Shown: positions 34,861-43,262 of the stretch, piece by piece | How positions within the stretch are numbered: the first letter of the stretch is position 1 | Layout: the number at the start of each line of letters is the position of its first letter | From: Oscillospiraceae bacterium | Lineage (GTDB): Bacteria; Bacillota; Clostridia; Oscillospirales; CAG-382 | Direction: 5' to 3' | DNA length: 64,000 bases | Assembly: GCA_015064895.1 (NCBI GenBank) | Contig: SVRI01000001.1 | Location: 127,619-191,618 of the forward strand | Position numbers and translations under genes: made by a program | The notes under the pieces: generated by a model | Databases searched by the model: none | Told to the model about the DNA's origin: nothing | The model's input: the letters and a program-made list of their open reading frames with translations, nothing else

Positions 34861-36144
34861 TTATTTGTCAAGCCTGTATTCTATTGTGAAAGCTTCTTCT
34901 TTCATGTCCTGAACACGTATAAGTGTTGCGTCACCTGCTTTCAGATGGCAGAAGATTTCCTTTGTGCCCTCTTTTATGAGCTTCTGTCTGCCGTCATTTC
35001 TGTCAACGAGATAAAGGCGGCTGTCGTTTTTGAGTGAAAGGGTGAAGAATACATCCTTTTCATAGTCGCGGTTGAGTATGAGAAGATATTTATTGCCGTA
35101 CTCGTCGTGAAGCTCGCCTACGCTTGTTCTTGCAGGAAGAGTACCGTCAAGAATACTGCTGTCAGCAACAGTGTCTGTGGGCATACCTTCTTTGTATGTG
35201 TCAAGTGCTTCCGTAAGTAAGTCGGATGAGTGAAGCACCAACTTTGAGTCAAGAGCCATAAGAGTGTTGCCGAGCTTTTGGAACTCTCTGTTGATTACGC
35301 AGAACTCGTCAAAATACTGTCCCTTGTCACCCTTCATGTTGGTAATTGAATGGGGTGCGGTGAAGTTCTGAAGTGCCTTTGCACCGTAGAGACATGCCGC
35401 ATACATCATCATTCTTGCCATGGGGAATGTAAAGCCGCTGCCGCGCTTGTGAAGGTCGTAAGACTGGAAATAGAACCAAAGAGGCAGCTTCTTTTCACGG
35501 CAGATTTTTCTCATCATCTCAAGGTCGAGCCACATTCTCGAGTTGTCAAGCTGTCCGAGCTTTGTCCAACCTTCAATGCCAATTGGGTAGTAGTCAAGTG
35601 AAAGAATTGCAGGCTCGATTATGTCGGCATAGCGTCTAAGATATGCGGGAAATTCTCCGTTTATCCATGTATATTCATTGTTGTATGAAGGAATTGCCAC
35701 CGTAAATCCGAGTCTCTCGGGGTCTTCCTTTTCAATCATGTCAATCTGACGTCGTGTCTCTTCGAGCTGGTCGTCTTTGAACGGCTCGTCCCATACATAG
35801 TAGCCTATGGTTCTCTTCCAAGGTCTTATTTTATCGGCAATGTCCTTTGCCATAGTGTCACTTCTGACATCATTTCTGTGCCACTCCTGCATTCCGCCGA
35901 ATTCAGAGAAGTCCTGGAAAATAAGATCAAGTCCCACCTCTTCACAAAGGCGTACAACCTCCCAGGCTTCTTCGTGGTCTGCCCATCCCAGCTCTACGCA
36001 GGTAAGTCCCGATTCCTTCCAGTATTCTACTGCGTTTCTCTTGTTTTCACCCTTGCCCTGAAATGAGGAAAGAACAAAGTTGTCCTGCTTCCATCTTCTC
36101 TTTTCGTTGCCGAGGGGGTATCTGAATAGAATCTTATGTTCCAT
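34861..36144 (-). CDS. Putative TIM-barrel glycoside hydrolase
   Basis: A 427-residue cytoplasmic protein. The first 320 residues look like a (beta/alpha)8 barrel: GLTCVELGWADHEEAWEVVRLCEEVGLDLIFQDF, then GYYVWDEPFKDD with a likely catalytic Glu in the WDEP motif, and LSLDYYPIG. A C-terminal beta domain with LLILNRDYEKDVFFTLSL resembles the beta-sandwich end of GH42- or GH5-like enzymes. I cannot assign a GH family or substrate. GAGGAG precedes the ATG. It is the first gene of an operon with the pyridoxal kinase and a CBM9-like protein. Confidence 0.7.
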   Translation of the reverse strand: MEHKILFRYPLGNEKRRWKQDNFVLSSFQGKGENKRNAVEYWKESGLTCVELGWADHEEAWEVVRLCEEVGLDLIFQDFSEFGGMQEWHRNDVRSDTMAKDIADKIRPWKRTIGYYVWDEPFKDDQLEETRRQIDMIEKEDPERLGFTVAIPSYNNEYTWINGEFPAYLRRYADIIEPAILSLDYYPIGIEGWTKLGQLDNSRMWLDLEMMRKICREKKLPLWFYFQSYDLHKRGSGFTFPMARMMMYAACLYGAKALQNFTAPHSITNMKGDKGQYFDEFCVINREFQKLGNTLMALDSKLVLHSSDLLTEALDTYKEGMPTDTVADSSILDGTLPARTSVGELHDEYGNKYLLILNRDYEKDVFFTLSLKNDSRLYLVDRNDGRQKLIKEGTKEIFCHLKAGDATLIRVQDMKEEAFTIEYRLDK

Positions 36145-36169
36145 AGCTTTGTTCTCCTCAAAAATACTC

Positions 36170-36198
36170 TTTACAACCGTCTTTTTTTATATTATAAT
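36170..36198 (+). promoter_or_regulatory. Promoter of the MocR gene, overlapping a divergent minus-strand promoter
   Basis: Plus strand: TTTACA (36170-36175), 17-bp spacer, TATAAT (36193-36198). Minus strand: TTTACT, 16-bp spacer, TATAAT, whose -10 falls on nearly the same bases (ATTATA within 36191-36196). The two promoters thus share a symmetrical AT core, so one regulator can control both directions. Confidence 0.72.
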
Positions 36199-36249
36199 AC
36201 AAATTGGAAATAAGTAAATAGCCAAAAAAGGAGTTTTTTTTAAGACCAG

Positions 36250-37308
36250 ATGAAGGATAAAAAGTATATTGCTCTGTACAAGGCCATAAAAAACAAGATA
36301 AATCACGGAGAATACAAAAGCGGCGAAAAGCTGCCTTCAAAGAGAATTATGGCAAATATAACCGGCTACAGCCTTATCACGGTCGAAAATGCCTACAAAA
36401 TGCTCATCGACGAAGGATATGTAAAACCTGTGGAAAAAAGCGGATATTTCGTTGCCGAAACTCATTATATACCAACCTACACAAAAGCAGAACAAAAGAG
36501 TAGCCTGTCCCTGCTTTCTGAGGACTGCGAAAAGGGCGAAAACGATTCGTTTGAATATTCGGTCTGGAGTAAAACCGTCCGAAAGGTGCTGTCTGCAAAA
36601 GGAAGAGAGCTTTTCAACAGAAGTCCCTCCGAAGGATGTGCCGTTCTCAGAAACGCCATTGCGGAATATCTCTTGAGATACAGGGGAATGTATGCCGAAC
36701 CTTCCTGTATAATTATAGGCTCAGGTGCAGAAAGCCTGTATGAGTCGGCAGTGAAAATAATCGGACGTGACAAAATATACGGTGTTGAAAACCCCTGTTA
36801 TTCCCAGATAACAACCGTTTACGAGGGACTTGGTATAACTCCCGTTCCTTTAAAAATGGGACATGACGGCATAGAAAAAGATGCCCTTTCTTCTGCAGAC
36901 ATTGATGTTCTTCACGTCACGCCATTTCACAGCTATCCGTCGGGCGTAACGGCAAGTGCACCAAAGAGATATGAATACCTTGCATGGGCTGAAAAACGTC
37001 AAGGATACATAATTGAAGACGACTTTGACAGCGAATTTTTCATTCCCGGGAACCCCATTGACTCGTTGTACAGTATGGACAACGGCGGAAGGGTAATATA
37101 CATTAACACCTTTTCAAAGAGCCTGTCTCCGTCATTCCGTATGGGATACATGATTCTTCCCGAAAAACTGCTTTCTCGATATGGCGAAACAATCGGAAAA
37201 TACTCCTGTACGGTACCTGTACTCGAGCAGTATACTCTTGCGGAGTTCATTTCAAGCGGAAGCTTTGAAAGACACCTCAACAAAGTCCGGCGCAAAAATT
37301 CAAAATAA
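36250..37308 (+). CDS. MocR/PdxR-type GntR regulator, C-terminally shortened
   Basis: A 352-residue fusion of a GntR winged helix (residues 1-70: YKSGEKLPSKRIMANITGYSLITVENAYKMLIDEGYV) and a class-I aminotransferase-like domain. The PLP-lysine motif is present in INTFSKSLSPSFRMGYM. Intact MocR proteins have about 450-490 residues; this one stops at FERHLNKVRRKNSK, where the C-terminal subdomain of about 100 residues should follow. No continuation is seen in other frames, because a terminator and an opposing gene follow at once. It lies divergent from the operon with the pyridoxal kinase. Function may be altered or lost. Confidence 0.82.
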   Translation: MKDKKYIALYKAIKNKINHGEYKSGEKLPSKRIMANITGYSLITVENAYKMLIDEGYVKPVEKSGYFVAETHYIPTYTKAEQKSSLSLLSEDCEKGENDSFEYSVWSKTVRKVLSAKGRELFNRSPSEGCAVLRNAIAEYLLRYRGMYAEPSCIIIGSGAESLYESAVKIIGRDKIYGVENPCYSQITTVYEGLGITPVPLKMGHDGIEKDALSSADIDVLHVTPFHSYPSGVTASAPKRYEYLAWAEKRQGYIIEDDFDSEFFIPGNPIDSLYSMDNGGRVIYINTFSKSLSPSFRMGYMILPEKLLSRYGETIGKYSCTVPVLEQYTLAEFISSGSFERHLNKVRRKNSK

Positions 37309-37310
37309 CA

Positions 37311-37335
37311 AAAACCGACCGCAAAGGTCGGTTTT
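37311..37335. terminator. Bidirectional terminator
   Basis: AAAACCGACC / GGTCGGTTTT (37311-37320 and 37326-37335) between the convergent MocR and ABC ATPase genes. Confidence 0.82.
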
Positions 37336-37345
37336 CTTATATTCT

Positions 37346-38074
37346 CTATACAGAAAAGAAAATTTCACCGTCTGAATCAAAACGTCTGACACCGAAATTA
37401 TTTTCTATCATTTCTTTTTCAAGGCAAGTCTCTTTACTGCCGAAAAAAACACATTTTCCATTATCAAGAATTGCAATTCTGTCGGCAAATTTTACCGCCT
37501 GTGACAGATTGTGCATAACGCATATTACTGTTTTGCCGCTATGGCACATTTGCTTTGCACAGGAAAGGATTTTTGCCTCAAAATCAATGTCGGCATTTGC
37601 CGTCGGCTCGTCGAATATCATAATGTCTGCATCCTGACAGAGATTCATTGCAAAATATGCAAGCTGTCTTTCTCCGCCCGATATTTTATCAACTCTTTTG
37701 TCGGACAGATGCATAATATTTGCCATTTCAAGAGCATCATCAACCGTTCCGCCGCTTTTTTTGATGTCGCCGTAGGGGTTTCTTCCGAAGGAAACCATCT
37801 CACGTACGGTAAAGGGTACGGGAGAAACGTGCTGAGAAAGAAGAGATATCCTTTTTGCCCTTTCTGCAAAAGAAAAGGATGACACATCACTGCCGTCGTA
37901 CGTTATGCTTCCGACGTATTTGTTTATGCCCGCAATGCAGTTTACAAGAGTAGACTTGCCCGAGCCGTTTTTGCCGATAACGGCATGAAAGCTGCCCTTT
38001 TCAAAGGCAAGACTTATGTTGTCAAGCACTTTTCTTCCGCCGTAGAACGCTGACAGATTCTTAATCTCAAGCAT
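37346..38074 (-). CDS. Iron-chelate-type ABC transporter ATP-binding protein
   Basis: A 242-residue ATPase of the FecE/FepC/BtuD class. Walker A is GKNGSGKST, signature ISGGERQLAYFAMNL (a somewhat relaxed LSGGE), Walker B IMIFDEPTANAD, H-loop VMHNLSQA. The chosen ATG (38074) has AAGGAGG upstream and lies 8 bp inside the permease gene. It is the fourth and last gene of a minus-strand operon starting at 40904. Cargo could be ferric siderophore, haem or a corrinoid. Confidence 0.9.
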   Translation of the reverse strand: MLEIKNLSAFYGGRKVLDNISLAFEKGSFHAVIGKNGSGKSTLVNCIAGINKYVGSITYDGSDVSSFSFAERAKRISLLSQHVSPVPFTVREMVSFGRNPYGDIKKSGGTVDDALEMANIMHLSDKRVDKISGGERQLAYFAMNLCQDADIMIFDEPTANADIDFEAKILSCAKQMCHSGKTVICVMHNLSQAVKFADRIAILDNGKCVFFGSKETCLEKEMIENNFGVRRFDSDGEIFFSV

Positions 38075-39065
38075 TGTGATTCCTCCTTCCGGCAATAAGC
38101 AATAAGAGGAAAAACGGTGCTCCCGACAGTGCCAAAAAAATTCCGGCAGGCAGTTCCGACGGCGAAAACAGGGTTCTTCCCATGAGGTCTGAAATCACCA
38201 CGAGAACGGCACCGATAACGGCAGAGGACGGTATCATATGCTTTGCCCTTTCGTCAAAGAAAAACCTTGCAATGTGGGGTGCCATAAGACCTACAAAGCC
38301 GAGAAGTCCTGCAAAGCTTACCGCCGCCGAAGCACATGCCGAAGCAACAAGCATACAAATCATTCTTGTTCTATTTACGTTTATACCAAGACTGTGTGCC
38401 GTCGAATCGCCGAGGGTCAATATGTCAAGCTTATCTGCCATGATAAGTCCTGTTATCAAGGATAAAACAACCATGAAAAACGGAATGTATAAGTCGTCAA
38501 ACGAAACACTCGACAAAGAGCCGATGGAAAAGGCATTGTATGACACAAGAATATCCGAATCAAGAAGTGTCACAAGTGATATTCCAGCCGAAAGAATCGA
38601 ACTTAAGGCAAGACCGACAAGAATTACCGTGTTTCTTGTCATGCCGATTTTTTTTGATAAACCGATTATGAAAAGAGTAGCCACAAAGGCACCGACCATT
38701 GCAAAAAAGGGGGTGAATGCAAAAAGAGACGGAAAAAGAGAAAGCGATACAATCACGGCAAAGCCTGCACCTGAGTTTACACCCACAAGATTTGGCGATG
38801 CCATTTTGTTGCCGACAATCGTCTGAAGAATGGCACCCGACATACCGAGACCTGCACCCGAGATTATTGCACCTGCAATTCTCGGAAGCCTTACCGAATA
38901 AAGAATAACCCCGAAAGGCGTTTGTTTATTTGTGTCGGACAGTGCTCTGAAAAACTCCTGCCATGTCATTTTGGCAGAGCCTAGCCGCAAAGACAAAAGG
39001 CATAGCACCAAAAGCACTATGCCGCAGAGTATTGTGTTTTTCAAGTTTCTTCTACTGCTTTCCAT
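38067..39065 (-). CDS. FecCD-family ABC permease
   Basis: A 332-residue permease with about ten membrane helices, homologous to FecD/FhuB/BtuC. Typical blocks are RLPRIAGAIISGAGLGMSGAILQTIVGN near the N-terminus, AHSLGINV and the C-terminal ATPase-contact region GLLGFVGLMAPHIARF. The ATG lies inside the binding-protein gene (14-bp overlap), behind GGCGGAG. It forms the membrane pore with the ATPase encoded next. Confidence 0.93.
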   Translation of the reverse strand: MESSRRNLKNTILCGIVLLVLCLLSLRLGSAKMTWQEFFRALSDTNKQTPFGVILYSVRLPRIAGAIISGAGLGMSGAILQTIVGNKMASPNLVGVNSGAGFAVIVSLSLFPSLFAFTPFFAMVGAFVATLFIIGLSKKIGMTRNTVILVGLALSSILSAGISLVTLLDSDILVSYNAFSIGSLSSVSFDDLYIPFFMVVLSLITGLIMADKLDILTLGDSTAHSLGINVNRTRMICMLVASACASAAVSFAGLLGFVGLMAPHIARFFFDERAKHMIPSSAVIGAVLVVISDLMGRTLFSPSELPAGIFLALSGAPFFLLLLIAGRRNHNA

Positions 39066-39987
39066 ATAAAAGCTCCGCCAATGTTATATACGCCTTGTCC
39101 CAACGGTTGTTGGGTTTATACTGGAACAGGTCTTTGTCCAAAAATGTGTAATTTCCGTTTTTTACGGAAGAAAGAGTCTGCCATTCATCACTTTCAAGCA
39201 CACCCGTCATATACTCTTTTGCCGCATTCTCGTCTCCCATTGCCGAAAAGAAAATGTAGTCGGGGTCTTCTTTTATAATTTCTTCAACCGACAGTCCGTC
39301 GAGAAGTACGGGCGCGTTTTCCGCAATGTTGTAGGTGTTCATTTCATCAAGCATTGCACACACAAAGTTTTCGTTCTTTGTTTTTGCCTTTGTAGCCTTT
39401 GAGGATGAGGCACATCTGACAAAGAGAATTTTTTTCTTTTCACCTTTGGGAACGGATGATAAAACCTTGACAATGTTTTCCTTCACGTCCGAAACATTCT
39501 TTTTGTAGTACTCTTCACAGCCGAAAACATCGCAAAGAATACCCATTGCTCTTTGATAATCATTGAAGGATTCAACGTGAAAGAGCGCTGTCGGAATGCC
39601 TGCTTTTCTCAAAAGCTCCGCCGACTCTCTGTGAGCGGCAATGTCGTATGAGCCTATTACAAAATCGGGAGCGTAGGATATGAGAAGCTCGGCATTTATG
39701 CTTTTACCCGCACCCGAATCAACAAGGGGAGTACCCTCTTTGGCAAAACCCCTTTCAATACTTTCACCCACCGTAATGTCAACACTTCCGCCCGAAAGCA
39801 GTACCATTTCGGCATGGGACGAAAACAATACCGCCACCTTTTTCGGCTTTTGGGCAAGGGATATTTCAATGCCCGAATCGTCTTTGAAGGCATAAAACGG
39901 TTGTGATACCTCCTGCCTTTTTCCGCATGATATAAAAACAAGAACCATACATAAAACGGGCAGGATAAAGCTCAGTATTCTTTTCAT
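39052..39987 (-). CDS. Iron-chelate/corrinoid-type substrate-binding lipoprotein
   Basis: A 311-residue class-III binding protein (FepB/BtuF type). The signal ends in the lipobox FISC with modified C21, followed by the two-lobed fold: KPKKVAVLFSSHAEMVLLSGG, LLISYAPDFVIGSY and a long inter-lobe helix. Class-III proteins bind siderophores, haem or cobalamin. Its ATG overlaps the stop of the siroheme/Fe-S gene (ATGA at 39984-39987), so it is translationally coupled to that enzyme, an unusual arrangement. Confidence 0.88.
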   Translation of the reverse strand: MKRILSFILPVLCMVLVFISCGKRQEVSQPFYAFKDDSGIEISLAQKPKKVAVLFSSHAEMVLLSGGSVDITVGESIERGFAKEGTPLVDSGAGKSINAELLISYAPDFVIGSYDIAAHRESAELLRKAGIPTALFHVESFNDYQRAMGILCDVFGCEEYYKKNVSDVKENIVKVLSSVPKGEKKKILFVRCASSSKATKAKTKNENFVCAMLDEMNTYNIAENAPVLLDGLSVEEIIKEDPDYIFFSAMGDENAAKEYMTGVLESDEWQTLSSVKNGNYTFLDKDLFQYKPNNRWDKAYITLAELLYGKQ

Positions 39988-40904
39988 TTTGTAAGTATTT
40001 CGTCTTTTCTCTTTAGCATTTCACCCGAGACAAGAACCCTCTCGGTTTCCTCAAAGCCGATTCTTGCAATTGTATCGGCAAAGCGTTCGCCTGCCTGTCC
40101 TTTGTCACGGAAAAAGAGAATTGCACTTTCGACAAGGCGCATAACCTCGTCTTCTGTTGTAAACAGCTTTGTCAGAGGTTTGCCGTTTGCAGTCTTTTTT
40201 CCCCATCTGCCGCCAACATATACTTTATAGCCGACAGTCTTTTCTCCCACCGCATCAAAGGGACATTTACCTATACATCTGCCGCAATGATTGCACTCAC
40301 CCTCGGGCTTTGTAATTTTGCCTTTGGTAACCTTTGCACACTTGACGGGGCAAGCCTTTTCAACCTGACATACCTTACATCCGCGGCATTTGTCAAGGTC
40401 AATTGACGGAACTCTCTGACCGATAATACCAAGGTCATTAAGGTCGGGCTTTACGCAGTTGTTGGGACAACCGCCCACAGCAATCTTGAACTTATGGGGA
40501 AGCTTTACGTCGTGATAACCCTTATAAAATTCGTTATGTATTCTTTCCGAGAGAGCAAATGTGTCGATAAGACCGTACTGACAGGTTGTACCCTTACAGG
40601 AAACTATGGGTCTTACCTTAGGACCCGTGCCTCCGATTTCAAGGTCGTGTTGTGAGAGATAATCAATGAGAGGCTGTATGTTTTCATAGGGGATGTGCTG
40701 TATTTCCACCGTCTGACGTGTGGTGAAGGCACACTCTCCCGAGCCGAATTTTTTTGACGCCTCGGCAATGCAGGACATCTTTTCCGCACTTATCTTGCCG
40801 TTAACGGTTAAAACTCTTGCATTGAAGTGACACATTGTTGTTTTGTCTATAAGAAATCCGAGTCCCTTTACCTTTGCAATTTCTTCGGGGGTTGGTTTGT
40901 ACAT
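39984..40904 (-). CDS. Sulfite/nitrite-reductase-like siroheme and 4Fe-4S protein
   Basis: A 306-residue cytoplasmic protein. The first 70 residues form the ferredoxin-like half domain of sulfite/nitrite reductases; CKGTTC and GGCPNNC supply the four cysteines of a siroheme-coupled 4Fe-4S cluster. An inserted ferredoxin domain (CRGCKVCQVEKACPVKC, CNHCGRCIGKCPFDA) binds two more 4Fe-4S clusters. The layout is like anaerobic sulfite reductase subunit C, but asrA/asrB are absent. ATG 40904 follows AGAGGAA. The gene leads the ABC-importer operon. Electron transfer to a sulfur, nitrogen or chelate substrate is possible; the true role is open. Confidence 0.82.
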   Translation of the reverse strand: MYKPTPEEIAKVKGLGFLIDKTTMCHFNARVLTVNGKISAEKMSCIAEASKKFGSGECAFTTRQTVEIQHIPYENIQPLIDYLSQHDLEIGGTGPKVRPIVSCKGTTCQYGLIDTFALSERIHNEFYKGYHDVKLPHKFKIAVGGCPNNCVKPDLNDLGIIGQRVPSIDLDKCRGCKVCQVEKACPVKCAKVTKGKITKPEGECNHCGRCIGKCPFDAVGEKTVGYKVYVGGRWGKKTANGKPLTKLFTTEDEVMRLVESAILFFRDKGQAGERFADTIARIGFEETERVLVSGEMLKRKDEILTK

Positions 40905-40941
40905 TTTTATTCCTCTTTTCCTTTTGCAAATTTCTAAATAA

Positions 40942-40970
40942 AATATATCATGTTTTGCCGATTTTGTCAA
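40942..40970 (-). promoter_or_regulatory. Promoter of the siroheme-protein/ABC operon
   Basis: On the minus strand TTGACA, 17-bp spacer, TATATT. Confidence 0.78.
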
Positions 40971-40975
40971 TCAAA

Positions 40976-41004
40976 CAGCAAAAAAACGGTGCTGGAGCAC
41001 CGTT
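40976..41004 (-). terminator. Terminator of the AraC-family gene
   Basis: AACGGTGCT / AGCACCGTT (40985-40993 and 40996-41004) with a run of seven T residues on the minus strand. Confidence 0.85.
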
Positions 41005-41009
41005 CCTTT

Positions 41010-41894
41010 TTATTTGTTGTTTTCACCGGATACAAACTTATAATAGTTCTTTGGCGACATACCGAATTCATCCTTGAATGCTTTGCTGAAGGCGTATACC
41101 GAATTATATCCAAGAAGATTTGATATTTCTCCTATTTTAAGTCTGTTTTCCCTTACCATTAGTTTCGCACTTTCAAACCTCTTGGACTTGTAATAGTCGG
41201 AAAGTGTGGTTCCCGTCACTTTTCTGAAAAGGAAGGAAAGATAGCTGTAGTTGTAGCCGCACAGGTCGGCAATTTCGGTAAGACTTCCGATGGAGAAAAG
41301 ATGGGTGTCTATATAGTTTTTGACTGTTCTGCACATCTTTTCGGAATCCTGATACGAGCCGTCGGATATAAATCCCACGTCTCTCTTAACCTCAAAAATC
41401 TTGAGAATTTCAAGAAGTATAATGCTGAAAGCAGCTTCAAGATAATCCAACTTGAAATCAGCTTTTCTGAGAATCTCATTTATGCATCCGTCAAGCATTT
41501 CTTTGATAAGATAGCTCTTGAAGGCACGCTTTTGGGGATTTGAATAGCTTGCCATGAGCCTTTCAAGTCTTTCCTTGTATTCTTCGTCTGTAGTATAAAA
41601 GGCAAAATGGTCAAAGGCAAGGGGGTTTTCAACCGAGGATGTGATTTTATGTACCTCACAGGGAAAGGAAAGAAATATGTCGCCTTTTTTAACATCAACC
41701 TTTGTGTCTCCGCCGTAGATTTCTCCCTCGCCGTCGGTGACACAGGTGAGTTCAAACCAATTGAGGTGTGTGTGCCTGTGAATGAGATGACCGGGAGAAC
41801 ATTCAAGTCTTCCTATTTGCACAAGACAAATTTTTCCGAATACATTATGTCTTTCGGCTACATTCGCAAGGTCGAGTATGTGTGTAGCTGCCAT
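41010..41894 (-). CDS. AraC-family transcriptional regulator
   Basis: A 294-residue regulator with an N-terminal cupin sensor (HRHTHLNWFELTCVTDGEGEIY, VKKGDIFLSFPCEVHKI) and two C-terminal helix-turn-helix motifs (LTEIADLCGYNYSYLSFLFRKVTGTTLSDYY and IGEISNLLGYNSVYAFSKAFKDEFGMSPKNYYK). Such proteins usually activate sugar-utilisation genes on binding a sugar. It is divergent from the Gfo/Idh/MocA pair at 42106, its likely target. ATG 41894 has AAAGGAG upstream; an in-frame upstream start lacks a good site. Confidence 0.92.
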   Translation of the reverse strand: MAATHILDLANVAERHNVFGKICLVQIGRLECSPGHLIHRHTHLNWFELTCVTDGEGEIYGGDTKVDVKKGDIFLSFPCEVHKITSSVENPLAFDHFAFYTTDEEYKERLERLMASYSNPQKRAFKSYLIKEMLDGCINEILRKADFKLDYLEAAFSIILLEILKIFEVKRDVGFISDGSYQDSEKMCRTVKNYIDTHLFSIGSLTEIADLCGYNYSYLSFLFRKVTGTTLSDYYKSKRFESAKLMVRENRLKIGEISNLLGYNSVYAFSKAFKDEFGMSPKNYYKFVSGENNK

Positions 41895-41917
41895 GCCGTC
41901 ATCTCCTTTCCACGTAT

Positions 41918-41946
41918 ATGTTATCATGTTTTTTCTTACATTTCAA
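41918..41946 (-). promoter_or_regulatory. Promoter of the AraC-family gene
   Basis: On the minus strand TTGAAA, 17-bp spacer, TAACAT. Confidence 0.65.
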
Positions 41947-42030
41947 TAAAATAATTAAAATTTATCATAAAAATATCGCGATATTCTATCACTTCACAAA
42001 AATTAATTAAAACTATACAAAAAAATAATA

Positions 42031-42059
42031 TTTACTTTCCCGTTATGTGTGTATATAAT
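42031..42059 (+). promoter_or_regulatory. Promoter of the Gfo/Idh/MocA pair
   Basis: TTTACT (42031-42036), 17-bp spacer, TATAAT (42054-42059). The AT-rich 80 bp between it and the divergent AraC promoter is the likely regulator site. Confidence 0.75.
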
Positions 42060-42105
42060 GTGGTTGTAATAATGGGTTGAATCCCAAAAATGGAGGTAAA
42101 TAATA

Positions 42106-43182
42106 ATGAAAGTTGTTGCAATTATAGGTTGCGGAAGAATCGCAAGAAACGCTCATCTTCCCGCACTCAGCCAGCTCGATGACGTAAGAATCAAGTACGG
42201 TTGCGATCTTCTCGAAGACAAGGCTAAAAAGCTTCAGGAAGATTTTCCCAAAATCGAAAACGTAATCACTGACTACAAAGTAGCTCTTAATGACCCCGAA
42301 GTAGAAGCGGTATGGGTACTTACTCCCAACTTTGCTCACTACACAGTAACAATGGATGCTCTCAGAGCGGGCAAGCATGTTCTTTGCGAAAAGCCCATTA
42401 CCGTAAACTATGCTCTTTCCTGCGAAATGAAGGAAGAAGCTGACAAGCAGGGTAAAATCCTCAACATCGGTGTATGTAACAGACACCATGCATCTGTTGA
42501 AAAGCTTGCTGAAATGTACAAGAACGGTGACTTCGGTGACATCTACCACATCGTTTGCTCCTTCAGAGCTTGCCGCAGCATTCCCGGTCTCGGCGGAGAC
42601 TTTACAACAAAGGCAGCATCCGGCGGCGGTGCACTTATTGACTGGGGTGTACACTTCCTTGACCTCATTCTCTATGTTCTCGGCGGTGCAAAGCTTAAGA
42701 CTGTAACCTGCGATACATACTGCGAAATGGCAAAGGATATGAAGTCCTACAAATACAAGGGTAGCATGTGGGCAGAAGACACAATGAACCTTGAAGGTAC
42801 AAACGACGTTGACGACTATGTAACAGGTTATGTAAGAACAGACAAGGCTTCCATCTCCCTCAACGGTGCATGGGCACAGAACCTTGACATCGGCGAAATG
42901 TACGTAGACTTCCTCGGCGACAAGAAGGGTGCAAGACTTCAGTACCAGGGCATGATTCAGGTATTCGACGGTCAGACTCTCGAAACAGAACATCCCGAAT
43001 ACGACATTCCCAACCAGTACCTCGCTGAAGACAAGGCATTCCTCGATTCTATCGACACAGGCGTTAAGACACGCGGTAACATCGACAATGTACTCGAAAG
43101 TGCAAAGCTTCTCGATATGCTCTATCAGTCTGCTGACGCTCATAAGGAACTTGATGCCGATAAGGTTACTTTTACAAAGTAA
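42106..43182 (+). CDS. Gfo/Idh/MocA-family NAD(P)-dependent sugar oxidoreductase
   Basis: A 358-residue dehydrogenase. The Rossmann motif GCGRIARNAH lies at residues 8-17, the family EKP motif is GKHVLCEKPITVNY, and the second catalytic stretch GGGALIDWGVHFLDLILYVLGG holds the conserved D...H pair. The substrate is probably a sugar, inositol or sugar acid. Codon usage is strongly biased to preferred codons, suggesting high expression. It is divergent from an AraC regulator and followed by a second, degenerate family member 80 bp downstream. Confidence 0.9.
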   Translation: MKVVAIIGCGRIARNAHLPALSQLDDVRIKYGCDLLEDKAKKLQEDFPKIENVITDYKVALNDPEVEAVWVLTPNFAHYTVTMDALRAGKHVLCEKPITVNYALSCEMKEEADKQGKILNIGVCNRHHASVEKLAEMYKNGDFGDIYHIVCSFRACRSIPGLGGDFTTKAASGGGALIDWGVHFLDLILYVLGGAKLKTVTCDTYCEMAKDMKSYKYKGSMWAEDTMNLEGTNDVDDYVTGYVRTDKASISLNGAWAQNLDIGEMYVDFLGDKKGARLQYQGMIQVFDGQTLETEHPEYDIPNQYLAEDKAFLDSIDTGVKTRGNIDNVLESAKLLDMLYQSADAHKELDADKVTFTK

Positions 43183-43189
43183 GCAGGTA

Positions 43190-43240
43190 GCACCCGCTGG
43201 CAATTCACGGTGTATATCCAAGCGGTCAAACTCATTCCTG
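43190..43240. repeat. Truncated GCGGTCAAACTC repeat half
   Basis: Between the two oxidoreductase genes the sequence TATATCCAAGCGGTCAAACTC matches the right arm of the TTTGACCGC/GCGGTCAAA hairpin seen at 26.9 and 27.8 kb, while the left arm is missing. It is a decayed copy or a solo end. Confidence 0.6.
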
Positions 43241-43262
43241 AATTTTGAAAGGAAAAATAATT

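Noticed and set aside
42043-43221. Minus-strand open frame of 392 codons opposite the Gfo/Idh/MocA gene
   Set aside because: It is a cysteine-rich antisense shadow created by the strong codon bias of the real gene.
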